From assembly GCA_035997045.1 (NCBI GenBank), contig DASYIY010000023.1, positions 1-48,486 of the forward strand: a stretch of 48,486 nt of DNA, given 5' to 3'. Below, piece by piece: positions 30,528-38,880 of this stretch (positions are counted from its first letter, which is position 1; each line of letters opens with the position of its first letter). The position numbers were made by a program, and so were the translations under genes. The notes under the pieces are model-generated. The model saw only the letters and a list, made by a program, of their open reading frames with translations. It ran no database searches and was not told the origin of the DNA. Source of the stretch: VRUE01 sp035997045 (GTDB taxonomy: Bacteria > Actinomycetota > Thermoleophilia > Solirubrobacterales > 70-9).

Positions 30528-31799
30528 GTGACCCCCGACTCTCTAGCCCAGGGCCGCACGGCTTCCTATGAGGCCGACCCGGCCGAGGTGCGGCGCGTGC
30601 TGCTGCTCTACTCGGGCGGTCTCGACACCAGCGTGATGCTGAAGTGGATCCAGGACTTTTACGACGCCGAGGTCGTCTGCCTGACCGTCAACCTCGGCCA
30701 GCCCGGTGAGGATTACGCGGTGATCGAGGACAAGGCAAAGCGGCTCGGTGCGCTCGAGTGCCACGTCGTCGACGCCCGCGAGGAGTTCGCGTCGGAGTAC
30801 GTCGTGCCGGCGATCAAAGCCAACGCCCTCTACGGCGGCGGCTACCCGCTCTTCACCGCGCTCGGCCGGCCGCTGATTGCCAAGCTCGCGGTCGACTACG
30901 CGCGCAAGTCGGGCTGCGACACGATCGCCCACGGCTGCACCGGCAAGGGCAACGACCAGGTGCGGATCGAGGCCACGGTGGCGACGCTGGCGCCGGAGCT
31001 GAAGACGATCGCCCCGGTGCGCTCTTGGCAGATGGGCCGCGAGGAGGAGGTTGCCTACGCCCGCGAGCACGGTATCCCGGTCAAGGGCGGCACCGAGGTC
31101 GCGCCCTACTCGATCGACGACAACCTCTGGGGACGCTCCTCGGAGGGTCGCTGGATCGAGGACCTCGACCACGCACCCGAGGACGACGTCTTCCAGTTGG
31201 TCACGCGTCCCGAGCTGGCGCCCGACGAGGCCGAGACCGTTACGGTCGAGTTCGAGGCGGGAGTGCCCGTTGCCCTCAACGGCGAGCGGCTGGGACTGGT
31301 CGACCTGATCGAACGCGCGGCGGAGATCGGCTGCCGCCACGGGGTCGGCATCGTCGATCACATCGAGGACCGCATCGTCGGGCTCAAGGTCCGCGACATC
31401 TACGAGGCGCCGGCGGCGGCGATCCTGCTCACCGCCCACCAGGAGCTGGAGAAGTTGGTCGGCACGATCCACCAGAACCAGCTCAAGCCCGGTCTCGACC
31501 AGAAGTGGGCCTACCTCGTCTACGCCGGGCTCTGGTGGGAGCCGCTGCGCAGCGACCTCGACGCCTACATGGACGCGGTCAATGTCCAGGTCACCGGCAC
31601 GATCGGCCTCAAGCTCTTCAAGGGCAGCGCCCGCGTCGTCACCCGCTCTTCGCCCAACGCCGTCTACGACGCAGACCTCGCCTCCTTCGCCGAGTCGGGC
31701 GGGCTCTTCTCGCAGACCGCCTCGCCCGGCTTCATCGAGCTCTGGTCGCTGCAATCGCGGATGGCGCACCGAATCCGCCGGCGCGGGGAGGAGGGGTGA
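30528..31799 (+). CDS. argG: Argininosuccinate synthase
   Basis: Joins citrulline and aspartate with ATP, the penultimate arginine step. 423 residues; N-type ATP pyrophosphatase loop LLYSGGLDTSVMLKW near residue 25, then AHGCTGKGNDQVRIE and YSIDDNLWGRSSEG. The GTG start immediately follows the stop of the membrane-protein gene, with no intergenic base. The TGA overlaps the GTG of a 52-codon ORF. It is separated from argCJBD by about 2.4 kb of non-arginine genes; argH is not in the window. Confidence 0.97.
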   Translation: MTPDSLAQGRTASYEADPAEVRRVLLLYSGGLDTSVMLKWIQDFYDAEVVCLTVNLGQPGEDYAVIEDKAKRLGALECHVVDAREEFASEYVVPAIKANALYGGGYPLFTALGRPLIAKLAVDYARKSGCDTIAHGCTGKGNDQVRIEATVATLAPELKTIAPVRSWQMGREEEVAYAREHGIPVKGGTEVAPYSIDDNLWGRSSEGRWIEDLDHAPEDDVFQLVTRPELAPDEAETVTVEFEAGVPVALNGERLGLVDLIERAAEIGCRHGVGIVDHIEDRIVGLKVRDIYEAPAAAILLTAHQELEKLVGTIHQNQLKPGLDQKWAYLVYAGLWWEPLRSDLDAYMDAVNVQVTGTIGLKLFKGSARVVTRSSPNAVYDADLASFAESGGLFSQTASPGFIELWSLQSRMAHRIRRRGEEG

Positions 31800-31954
31800 C
31801 GACCCACGACAGGCTCGGCCGGGTCGCGATTCGCTTCGCAGCCAGGTACGTCCGCCACCGCTATCGCCGCCAGATCCGCATCGGGGCGGGAATCGCCGCC
31901 CTTGCATTGGCGATTGCGGCCTACGCTGCGACGCGCAACGTACCCGAGGGCTAG
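31796..31954 (+). CDS. Small basic membrane ORF coupled to argG
   Basis: 52 residues from GTG 31796, which overlaps the argG stop (GTGA) and has the purine run GGAGGAGGG upstream. The N-terminal half is strongly basic (AARYVRHRYRRQIRIGAG) and is followed by one short hydrophobic helix (IAALALAIAAYAA). It would sit in the membrane with a positive cytoplasmic side. No homologue is recognised. It could be a chance ORF, but the coupling and RBS argue for translation. Confidence 0.5.
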   Translation: MTTHDRLGRVAIRFAARYVRHRYRRQIRIGAGIAALALAIAAYAATRNVPEG

Positions 31955-31972
31955 CGTAGCCTCGACAGCTTC

Positions 31973-33004
31973 GTGGCGCGATCCATCGCGACAAAGGCAG
32001 GCGGCCGCGGTCGCCTCGTCATCCTCTCTGCGTTGCTGGTCTCGGCACTGCTGCTGGCCGCTACCGCCTATGGCGCCAGCATCGACGGCTTGCAGGCCAA
32101 GCTTTCGGCGGCGCGCAGCGAAGCGGGCTCGCTCGCGGCGAAGCTGCAGGCGGCCCAGGCCGAACTCGTGGCGGCGCAGGAAGGGGCGGCTGCGGCGAGC
32201 GCCCGCGAGGAAAAGCTCACCGGCCTGCTCGCCCACGGCGAAGAGCGGGCGGCGCGGCTCGCTGGCGAAGTGCAAGCAACCCAGCGCCATCTGGCGGCTG
32301 AGAAAAAGCGCTTGCGCCGCACCCGCGGGGTCCTCTCGCAGCGCCTCGTCGCGATCTATGAGAGCGGCACGCCGAGCACCGCCAGCGTGATCCTTGCCTC
32401 CAGCGACTTCGAAGAGCTGGCGGCGAGGACCGAATACCTCGACCGGATCGAGCAGTCCGACTCGGACCTTGCGCTGCGGGTCGAGCAGGTGCGGCATTCG
32501 GTCACCCACGAGCTGAAGCTGGTCGCGGCGCTGAAGGCCAAGGCCGTCGCCCACGACGAACAGCTTGCCGCGGCCCGTTCGGAAATCGCCGGGGTAAAGC
32601 AGAGCGCCGAAGCTGCCGCCGCGCAGCTGCACGCCGTCGCCGCTTCGCGCTCGGCCTCGCTCGCCTCGCTGAAATCCCAGATCGGCGGCTGGGTCAAGGA
32701 CATCGAGGCGGCCAAGGTCGCCGAAGCCGAACGGATCAGCGCCGCCGAAGCCGAAGACGAAGTCGAACGCTGGCTCGGCGGCCCTTACTCGATACCCGCC
32801 TACATCGTGATGTGCGAGTCCGGCGGTAACTACGGCGCGGTCAACGCCTCCAGCGGCGCCGGCGGCGCCTACCAAATCCTGCCCTCGACCTGGGAACTCT
32901 ACGGCGGTCAGGGCGAACCCCAGAACGCCCCCAAGTCCGAACAGGACCAGATCGCCTCGGAAATCTGGGCGGACTCCGGGCCAGGCGCCTGGGTCTGCGG
33001 TTAG
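31973..33004 (+). CDS. Secreted coiled-coil protein with C-terminal transglycosylase-like domain
   Basis: 343 residues from GTG 31973. A signal peptide or anchor occupies about 14-35 (LVILSALLVSALLLAATAYG). About 36-260 is a long coiled coil of PcsB/CwlO type (LQAKLSAARSEAGSLAAKLQ; AIYESGTPSTASVILASSDF), a domain that in those proteins couples peptidoglycan hydrolysis to FtsEX. The C-terminal 75 residues are a lysozyme/Rpf-like domain: YIVMCESGGNYGAVNASSG with the presumed catalytic Glu, then GGAYQILPSTWELYGG. PcsB usually carries CHAP and CwlO NlpC/P60; here the hydrolase is a transglycosylase type. ftsEX is not adjacent. Confidence 0.85.
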   Translation: MARSIATKAGGRGRLVILSALLVSALLLAATAYGASIDGLQAKLSAARSEAGSLAAKLQAAQAELVAAQEGAAAASAREEKLTGLLAHGEERAARLAGEVQATQRHLAAEKKRLRRTRGVLSQRLVAIYESGTPSTASVILASSDFEELAARTEYLDRIEQSDSDLALRVEQVRHSVTHELKLVAALKAKAVAHDEQLAAARSEIAGVKQSAEAAAAQLHAVAASRSASLASLKSQIGGWVKDIEAAKVAEAERISAAEAEDEVERWLGGPYSIPAYIVMCESGGNYGAVNASSGAGGAYQILPSTWELYGGQGEPQNAPKSEQDQIASEIWADSGPGAWVCG

Positions 33005-33023
33005 AGCGGAAATACGCCCGGAA

Positions 33024-33042
33024 GGTGCGCGGAAGACGCACC
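33024..33042 (+). terminator. Weak hairpin between cell-wall gene and dnaE
   Basis: GGTGCG (33024-33029) pairs with CGCACC (33037-33042) across a 7-nt loop, 20 nt after the stop of the transglycosylase gene. There is no T-tract; only a weak terminator candidate. Confidence 0.3.
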
Positions 33043-33089
33043 AAATCCACTCGCTCCATCTGGCCTGCTTGGCATGATCGCCAGCACCC

Positions 33090-36000
33090 GTGAGTAGCGC
33101 CTCCGCCGTCCATCTCCACGCCCACAGCGAGTACTCGCTGCTCGATGGCGCCTGCAAGATCGAGGCGATGGCAGCCCGCGCCGCCGAGATGGGCCAGCCG
33201 GCGCTGGGGTTGACCGACCACGGTGTGATGAACGGTGCGGTCGATCTCTTCAAGGCCTGCAAGAAACACGGGATCAAGCCGATCGCCGGCTTCGAGGCCT
33301 ATTTCGTCGACGACGTCAAGACGCTCAAAGAGAAACCGAAGTACGAGCGCAACCACCTCACCCTGCTGGCCGAAAGCGACACCGGCCTTGCCAACCTGGT
33401 CAAGCTCACCTCGGCCGGTTTTCTCGAGGGCTTCTCGCGCGGCAAGGCCAATGTCGACATGGAGATGCTCGCCGTCCATGCCCAGGGCGTGATCGCCCTC
33501 ACTGGCTGCCTGCAGTCGCGCTTCTGCCGCCGCCTGATCGAGGAGCGCCCCGACGACGCCCGCGCCCACCTCGATGACCTGATCCAGGCCTTCGGGCCCG
33601 AGCAGGTCTATTTCGAGGTGCAGAAGAACGGCATCCCCGAGCAGGACAAGGCCAATGAGGGAATCGTCCGCTATGCCCGCGAGCTGGGCCGACCGCTGGT
33701 CGGTACCGCCGACGTCCACTACCTGCGGCGCGAGGACTTCGACAACCACGCGGCACTGCTCTGCGTGCAGACCAAGTCGACCCTGGAAGCGCCGAAGATG
33801 AGCTTCGACACCAATGAGTTCTACCTCAAGGACTCCGAGGAAATGGCCGACTCCTTCGCCGAGTGGCCGGAGGCGGTGCCGACCACACTGGAGATCGCCG
33901 AGCGTTGCAACGCGGAGATCGAGCTCGGCAAGCTGCTGCTGCCGCGCTACCCGACCGCGGACGGCGAGGAGCCCGAGGCGATGCTGCGGCGGATCGCCAA
34001 AGAGGGTCTGCTGGCGCGCTACGGCGACCCGCTGCCGGCCGAGGCGGTCGAGCGGATGGAGTTCGAGCTCGGCGTGATCGAAGAGATGGGCTTCCCGTCC
34101 TACTTCCTGATCGTCTGGGACTTCGTTCGCTACGCCAAGGACAACGGCATCGCGGTCGGCCCCGGCCGCGGCTCGGCAGCGGGCTCGATCGTCGCCTACG
34201 CGCTGACGATCACCGACATCGATCCGCTTGCCGAAGACCTGCTCTTCGAGCGCTTCCTCAACCCCGGCCGCAAATCGATGCCAGACATCGACATCGATTT
34301 CTCGGTCCGCGGCCGCGAGCGAATGATCCGCTACGTCGCCGACAAGTACGGCCGCGAATCGGTCGCCCAGATCATCACCTTCGGCAAGATGGCGCCGCGC
34401 GCCGCGACCCGCGATGCCGCCCGCGTGCTCGGCTTCGACTACGGCGCCGGCGACCGCCTGGCGAAGCAGATACCGGAGCCGATCATGGGCCGCAGCCCTT
34501 CCTTCGCCGAATGCCTCAAGTCGGGCCAGGAGCTGAGGAAGACCTACGACTCCGAGGCCGACGCGAAGCGGATCATCGACGTCGCCCAGGGCCTCGAGGG
34601 GATCATTCGCAACAACTCGATCCACGCCGCCGCCGTGGTGATCGCCGACCGCCCGCTGCAGGAGGTGGTGCCACTGCAGCTGGCCGAGGACAAGACCGCG
34701 CCGGCCCCCGCCAACGGCAGCGGAAAAGCCGAGCGCCAGTACAAGATCGTGACCCAGTACTCGATGGGGCCGATCGAGGAGATCGGGCTGCTGAAGATGG
34801 ACTTCCTCGGCCTGCGCAACCTCGACGTGATCGAGGACGCGATCGACATCATCCGCCGCTCGCGCGGTGAGGAGATCGACCTGGTCACGATCCCGATCGA
34901 CGACGCCAAGACCTACGAAATGCTCGCCCGGGGCGACTCGACCGGCGTCTTCCAGTTCGAGTCGGAGGGGATGCGCGACGCCCTGCGCAAGGTCGGGCCG
35001 ACCGAGTTCGCCGACCTGGTCGCGCTCGGCGCCCTCTACCGGCCGGGCGCGATGGCCTACATCCCCGCCTACGCGAAGGGCAAGAAGGACCCCTCGACGG
35101 TGCGCTACCCCGACCCCCGCCTGCGCGCGATCACCGAGGAGACCCACGGCTGCGTCGTCTACCAGGAGCAGTTGATGGCGATCGCCCGTGAGATGGCCGG
35201 CTTCTCCGGCGCCGAGGCGGACGACCTGCGCAAGGCGATCGGCAAGAAGAAGCGCGAGCTGATGGCGACGATGAAAGACAAGTTCATGCAGGGGCTGGCG
35301 GAATCGAACACCGCTCCGGGCGTCGCCAAAGACCTCTGGAAGCTGAACGAAGCCGCCGCCGACTACTCGTTCAACAAGTCCCACGCCGCCTGCTACGGGC
35401 TGATCTCCTACCGCACCGCTTACCTCAAGGCCAATTATCCGGCCGAGTACATGGCGGCGGTGATCTCCTCGGTGATGAGCACCAAGGACAAGGTTCCCTT
35501 CTTCGTCAACCGCTGCGAGGAGATGGGGATCGAGGTGCTGCCGCCCGACGTCAACTCCTCCGACCACAGCTTCGTCGTCTCCGAGAAGGCGATCCGCTTC
35601 GGCCTCGACGCGGTCAAGAACGTCGGACACGCCGCGGTCGAGGCGATCCTGCGCGCCCGCGAGGACGCTCCGATTGCCTCGATCTGGGACTTCTGCGAGC
35701 GGGTCGACTCGCGCGCGGTGAATAAACGCGCGATCGAATGCCTGGTCAAGTGCGGTGCCCTCGATTCGACCGGGGCGACGCGCAGGGGAATGCTCGAGGC
35801 ACTGCCGGCCGCCCAGTCGGCCGGTCAGAAGGCACAGGAGGACGCCCAGCTCGGCCAGGGCTCGATCTTCGACTTCGGCGAGGAGACCGACGCCGGTGCC
35901 CACGCCACCCAGGCCCACCACCGCCCGCCGATCTCGGCCGAGGAGTTCGAGCGCGCCGAGCTGTTGGCGATGGAGAAGGAGACGCTCGGCACCTACCTCT

Positions 36001-36614
36001 CCGAGCACCCGCTGACCGAGGTGCGCGGGGCGCTGCGGGCGCGGGTGGATTGCAGCCTCGCCCAGCTGGCCAATAAACAGGATGGCGCCTGGGTCACGGT
36101 CGGCGGCATCGTCACCGAGTGCAAGAAGATCCGCACCAAGAGCGGCAGCCAGATGATGTTCGCCACCCTCGACGACGTCGAGGGCCAGGTCGAGCTGCTG
36201 GTCTTCAAGGCCGACCAGGCCGAGAGCGCCGGCGTGATCGCCCCCGATTCGATCGTCGTCGTGCGCGGCCGCCTCGACCACAAGGACCGCGGTGAGACCA
36301 AGCTCGTCGTGCAGGAGGCCGAGCGCTTCGAACCGGACGCGGCGGAAATCGCCGCCGCCCCGTCGGTGGCGGTCGCTCACACCGGCCCCTTCCAGGTACC
36401 GGTCGACGCCGGCATGCTCTCCGACTCGCTGCTCGAGGAGCTGAAGTCGGTGCTCGAGCATCACAAGGGCGAGACCGAGGTGCACCTGGCGGTGCGCAAC
36501 GGCAACGGCGCGACGACCGTGCTGCAGTGTGGCGAGGGTTTCCGCGTGCGTCCTTCGGGCCGGCTGCAGAGCGAGCTAGACCACGTCTTGGGCTCCGCGG
36601 CCTTGGCTGCCTAG
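33090..36614 (+). CDS. dnaE: DNA polymerase III alpha subunit
   Basis: Replicative polymerase, 1174 residues, DnaE1 size. A PHP domain occupies about 1-215 (HLHAHSEYSLLDGACKIE; GLTDHGVMNG), then the polymerase core with GPGRGSAAGSIVAYAL and the catalytic PDIDIDF (about 398-404), NSIHAAAVVIA, and FNKSHAACYGLISYRTAYLK. After the helix-hairpin-helix region there is an OB-fold (about 1000-1070; VGGIVTECKKIRTKSGSQM) and a short C-terminal domain ending VLGSAALAA. GTG 33090 gives the family N-terminus. It stands between a cell-wall gene and a cysteine-rich protein, with no other replication gene nearby. Confidence 0.97.
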   Translation: MSSASAVHLHAHSEYSLLDGACKIEAMAARAAEMGQPALGLTDHGVMNGAVDLFKACKKHGIKPIAGFEAYFVDDVKTLKEKPKYERNHLTLLAESDTGLANLVKLTSAGFLEGFSRGKANVDMEMLAVHAQGVIALTGCLQSRFCRRLIEERPDDARAHLDDLIQAFGPEQVYFEVQKNGIPEQDKANEGIVRYARELGRPLVGTADVHYLRREDFDNHAALLCVQTKSTLEAPKMSFDTNEFYLKDSEEMADSFAEWPEAVPTTLEIAERCNAEIELGKLLLPRYPTADGEEPEAMLRRIAKEGLLARYGDPLPAEAVERMEFELGVIEEMGFPSYFLIVWDFVRYAKDNGIAVGPGRGSAAGSIVAYALTITDIDPLAEDLLFERFLNPGRKSMPDIDIDFSVRGRERMIRYVADKYGRESVAQIITFGKMAPRAATRDAARVLGFDYGAGDRLAKQIPEPIMGRSPSFAECLKSGQELRKTYDSEADAKRIIDVAQGLEGIIRNNSIHAAAVVIADRPLQEVVPLQLAEDKTAPAPANGSGKAERQYKIVTQYSMGPIEEIGLLKMDFLGLRNLDVIEDAIDIIRRSRGEEIDLVTIPIDDAKTYEMLARGDSTGVFQFESEGMRDALRKVGPTEFADLVALGALYRPGAMAYIPAYAKGKKDPSTVRYPDPRLRAITEETHGCVVYQEQLMAIAREMAGFSGAEADDLRKAIGKKKRELMATMKDKFMQGLAESNTAPGVAKDLWKLNEAAADYSFNKSHAACYGLISYRTAYLKANYPAEYMAAVISSVMSTKDKVPFFVNRCEEMGIEVLPPDVNSSDHSFVVSEKAIRFGLDAVKNVGHAAVEAILRAREDAPIASIWDFCERVDSRAVNKRAIECLVKCGALDSTGATRRGMLEALPAAQSAGQKAQEDAQLGQGSIFDFGEETDAGAHATQAHHRPPISAEEFERAELLAMEKETLGTYLSEHPLTEVRGALRARVDCSLAQLANKQDGAWVTVGGIVTECKKIRTKSGSQMMFATLDDVEGQVELLVFKADQAESAGVIAPDSIVVVRGRLDHKDRGETKLVVQEAERFEPDAAEIAAAPSVAVAHTGPFQVPVDAGMLSDSLLEELKSVLEHHKGETEVHLAVRNGNGATTVLQCGEGFRVRPSGRLQSELDHVLGSAALAA

Positions 36615-36626
36615 CCAGGCAAAATC

Positions 36627-36656
36627 TTGGTTTTCGCGTCCTCGCGTCCGTAGACT
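36627..36656 (+). promoter_or_regulatory. Leaderless promoter of the cysteine-rich gene
   Basis: TTGGTT (36627-36632) and TAGACT (36651-36656) are separated by 18 bp; transcription is predicted at or within a base of the ATG at 36663. No Shine-Dalgarno exists. Confidence 0.6.
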
Positions 36657-36662
36657 TTGCAT

Positions 36663-37037
36663 ATGACCGCTATCCGCGAGAAGACCGGTGAGTGTCGCCA
36701 GTGCCGCTCCTTCTGCGACAAGATGGTCGAGCCGCGCGGCTGCGTCGAAATGCGCTGCCGCTACCTCTACAGCTTCGTCGACATGCTCAGCGGCAGCCAG
36801 TACGTCGGCTGCATGCAGGATGTCTTCGCCGCCAAGGTCGACCTCGAGGCCGTTTTGCAACCGGGCGGTTTCGGCGGGGTCAAGATGACCGGCGATGCGC
36901 TGCCGCACTGCCAGTTCGCGGTCGAGCGTGCCTACGAGGGCAGCGGCGAGTCCTACGACTGCGTAAACCGGCGTTTCTTCGATTGCGCCGACGAAAGCCC
37001 CGAGGCAATCAGGGCCTTCGACCTGCGCGACGTCTGA
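36663..37037 (+). CDS. Cysteine-rich small protein of unknown function
   Basis: 124 residues with nine cysteines (about 11, 14, 18, 27, 32, 50, 83, 100 and 108). The first block, CRQCRSFCDKMVEPRGCVEM followed by RCRY, has C-x2-C-x3-C-x8-C-x4-C spacing that suggests a zinc or iron-sulfur site. YCxD-type residues follow in DCVNRRFFDC. There is no signal peptide or membrane helix. I do not recognise the family. ATG 36663 is preferred over TTG 36657 because of the leaderless promoter. It lies between dnaE and an acyl-CoA dehydrogenase, which gives no functional hint. Confidence 0.75.
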   Translation: MTAIREKTGECRQCRSFCDKMVEPRGCVEMRCRYLYSFVDMLSGSQYVGCMQDVFAAKVDLEAVLQPGGFGGVKMTGDALPHCQFAVERAYEGSGESYDCVNRRFFDCADESPEAIRAFDLRDV

Positions 37038-37083
37038 ATTTTGCCCTTAAAGCACGTCATGTTTACGTGTAGAATCGCGCGCT

Positions 37084-38376
37084 ATGACAGAGAATGCGGC
37101 GGTTGCAGAGGCGGAGGCGCTGGTGGCTGAGGCGGCTGGAAACGATGGCGCAAGCGCCGACGGTCCCAAGTTCACGCTTGAGCTGAACCAGGACCAGAAG
37201 GACATTCGCGAGTGGGTTCACGGCTTTGCCGAGAACGTCGTCCGCCCGGCGGCCGAGGAATGGGACGAGCGCGAGGAGACGCCTTGGCCGGTGATCCAGG
37301 AGGCCGCCAAGATCGGCCTCTACAGCTTCGAAGCGCTGGGCCAGTTCTGGTCCGACGAGACCGGCCTGACCCTGCCGATCGCCAACGAGGAGCTCTTCTG
37401 GGGCGACGCCGGCATCGGCATGGCGATCATGGGCACCTCGCTTGCCGTAGCCGCGATCTTCGGGCAGGGAACCCCGGAGCAGATGGGCGAGTGGATCCCG
37501 CAGTGCTTCGGCTCCGCCGACGACCCCAAGGTCGCCGCCTTCTGCGCTTCGGAGCCCGACGCCGGCTCCGACGTCTCGGCGATCCGCACCACGGCCAAGT
37601 ACGACGAGGCCACCGACGAGTGGGTAATCAACGGCCAGAAGGCCTGGGCGACCAACGGCGGCATCGCCGACGTCCACGTCGTGATCGCTTCGGTCGACCG
37701 CGAGCTGCGCTCGCGCGGCCACGCCGCCTTCGTGATCCCGCCCGGGACCAAGGGCTGCGAGCAGGGCGCCAAGGTCAAGAAGCACGGCCTGCGCGCCTCG
37801 CACACCGCCGACGTCCACCTCGACGACTGCCGCGTGCCCGGCGCTTGCCTGCTCGGTGGCAAAGAGAAGCTCGATGAGCGCCTCGCCCGAGTGCGCGAGG
37901 GCAAGCGCTCGAAGTCGCAAGCGGCGATGCAGACTTTCGAGGCGAGCCGGCCGACCGTCGGTGCGCAGGCGCTCGGCATCGCCCGCGCCGCCTACGAGTA
38001 CTCGCTCGAGTACGCGAAAGAGCGCAAACAGTTCGGCCGCGCGATCGTCGAGAACCAGGCGATCGCCTTCACCCTGGCCGACATGAAGCTCGAGATCGAC
38101 GCCGCCCGGCTGCTCGTCTGGCGCGCCGCCTGGATGGGCCGGACGGGGCAGAAATTCGAGAACGCCGAGGGCTCGATGTCGAAGCTGAAGGCCGGCGAGG
38201 TCGCCGTCTGGGCGACCGAGCGGGCAATCCAGATCCTCGGCGGCAACGGCTACACGCGCGAGTACCCGGTTGAGCGGATGCACCGCGACGCGAAGATCTA
38301 CACGATCTTCGAGGGCACCTCGGAGATCCAGCGCCTGGTCATCTCACGCGCGATCTCCGGCGTCCACGTTCAGTAG
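37084..38376 (+). CDS. Acyl-CoA dehydrogenase
   Basis: FAD enzyme for the first step of fatty-acid or branched-acyl-CoA oxidation. 430 residues: an Ala/Glu-rich N-terminal stretch (about 1-30), then the three-part fold (FCASEPDAGSDVSAIRTTAK; INGQKAWATNGGIADVHVVI; GRAIVENQAIAFTLADMK; QILGGNGYTREYPVERM) and the catalytic Glu at about 410 in YTIFEGTSEIQRL. This Glu position is that of short/medium/butyryl-type enzymes; chain length is not determinable. -10-like TAGAAT (37070-37075) lies 8 nt before the ATG, again leaderless. No electron-transfer flavoprotein or enoyl-CoA hydratase is nearby. Confidence 0.94.
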   Translation: MTENAAVAEAEALVAEAAGNDGASADGPKFTLELNQDQKDIREWVHGFAENVVRPAAEEWDEREETPWPVIQEAAKIGLYSFEALGQFWSDETGLTLPIANEELFWGDAGIGMAIMGTSLAVAAIFGQGTPEQMGEWIPQCFGSADDPKVAAFCASEPDAGSDVSAIRTTAKYDEATDEWVINGQKAWATNGGIADVHVVIASVDRELRSRGHAAFVIPPGTKGCEQGAKVKKHGLRASHTADVHLDDCRVPGACLLGGKEKLDERLARVREGKRSKSQAAMQTFEASRPTVGAQALGIARAAYEYSLEYAKERKQFGRAIVENQAIAFTLADMKLEIDAARLLVWRAAWMGRTGQKFENAEGSMSKLKAGEVAVWATERAIQILGGNGYTREYPVERMHRDAKIYTIFEGTSEIQRLVISRAISGVHVQ

Positions 38377-38404
38377 CCGACTTCCTCAATTGACGGCGGG
38401 AGAA

Positions 38405-38430
38405 ACGAGGGCCGCGAACGCGGCCCTCGT
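38405..38430 (+). terminator. 12-bp perfect palindrome behind the acyl-CoA dehydrogenase
   Basis: ACGAGGGCCGCG (38405-38416) pairs perfectly with CGCGGCCCTCGT (38419-38430) with only AA between. It begins 29 nt after the stop. The very stable stem lacks a T-tract, like other T-poor terminators in GC-rich actinobacteria. Confidence 0.6.
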
Positions 38431-38484
38431 CGCCTGCCCGGAATCGGTGAGACCATCCGAGCTCTTCTGGCTATGGTGGCTCGC

Positions 38485-38880
38485 GTGTCGATCGTCGGAC
38501 TGGATCACGTACAGGTTGCTGCCCCGATTGGATGCGAGGACGCCGCGCGAGAGTTCTACGGAGGGCTGCTCGGCCTCTCCGAGCTGGAAAAGCCCGCGGC
38601 CTTGCGCGGACGCGGTGGTGCCTGGTTTGCCTGTGGCGACCATCAGCTTCACGTCGGGGTGACACAAGACTTTTCGCCGGCGACCAAGGCCCATCCCGCC
38701 CTGCGGGTTCGCCTTCGGGATCTTGACCTGATCGCCGAGCGCCTGGCGGTGGCGGGCAGTTCGGTGCAATGGGACGACGCGATTCCGAATACGCGCCGGT
38801 TCTACACAGCCGATCCGTGGGGCAATCGAATCGAGCTGATCGGGGTCGAAACTGTCGCCCTCAGCCCTGGCGACGCTTAA
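38485..38880 (+). CDS. VOC (glyoxalase-like) family protein
   Basis: About 131 residues with a single vicinal-oxygen-chelate module: VGLDHVQVAAPIGCEDAARE, FYGGLLGLSEL, the metal-site HLHV-like segment in CGDHQLHVGV, and RRFYTADPWGNRIELIGVE. I chose GTG 38485 because a -10-like TATGGT (38472-38477) overlaps the in-frame ATG at 38473 and lies 7 nt before this GTG. Homologues also start close to GLDHVQ. The 3' end overlaps the convergent nfo by 20 nt. Substrate unknown; unrelated in detail to the VOC gene at 12018. Confidence 0.85.
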   Translation: MSIVGLDHVQVAAPIGCEDAAREFYGGLLGLSELEKPAALRGRGGAWFACGDHQLHVGVTQDFSPATKAHPALRVRLRDLDLIAERLAVAGSSVQWDDAIPNTRRFYTADPWGNRIELIGVETVALSPGDA

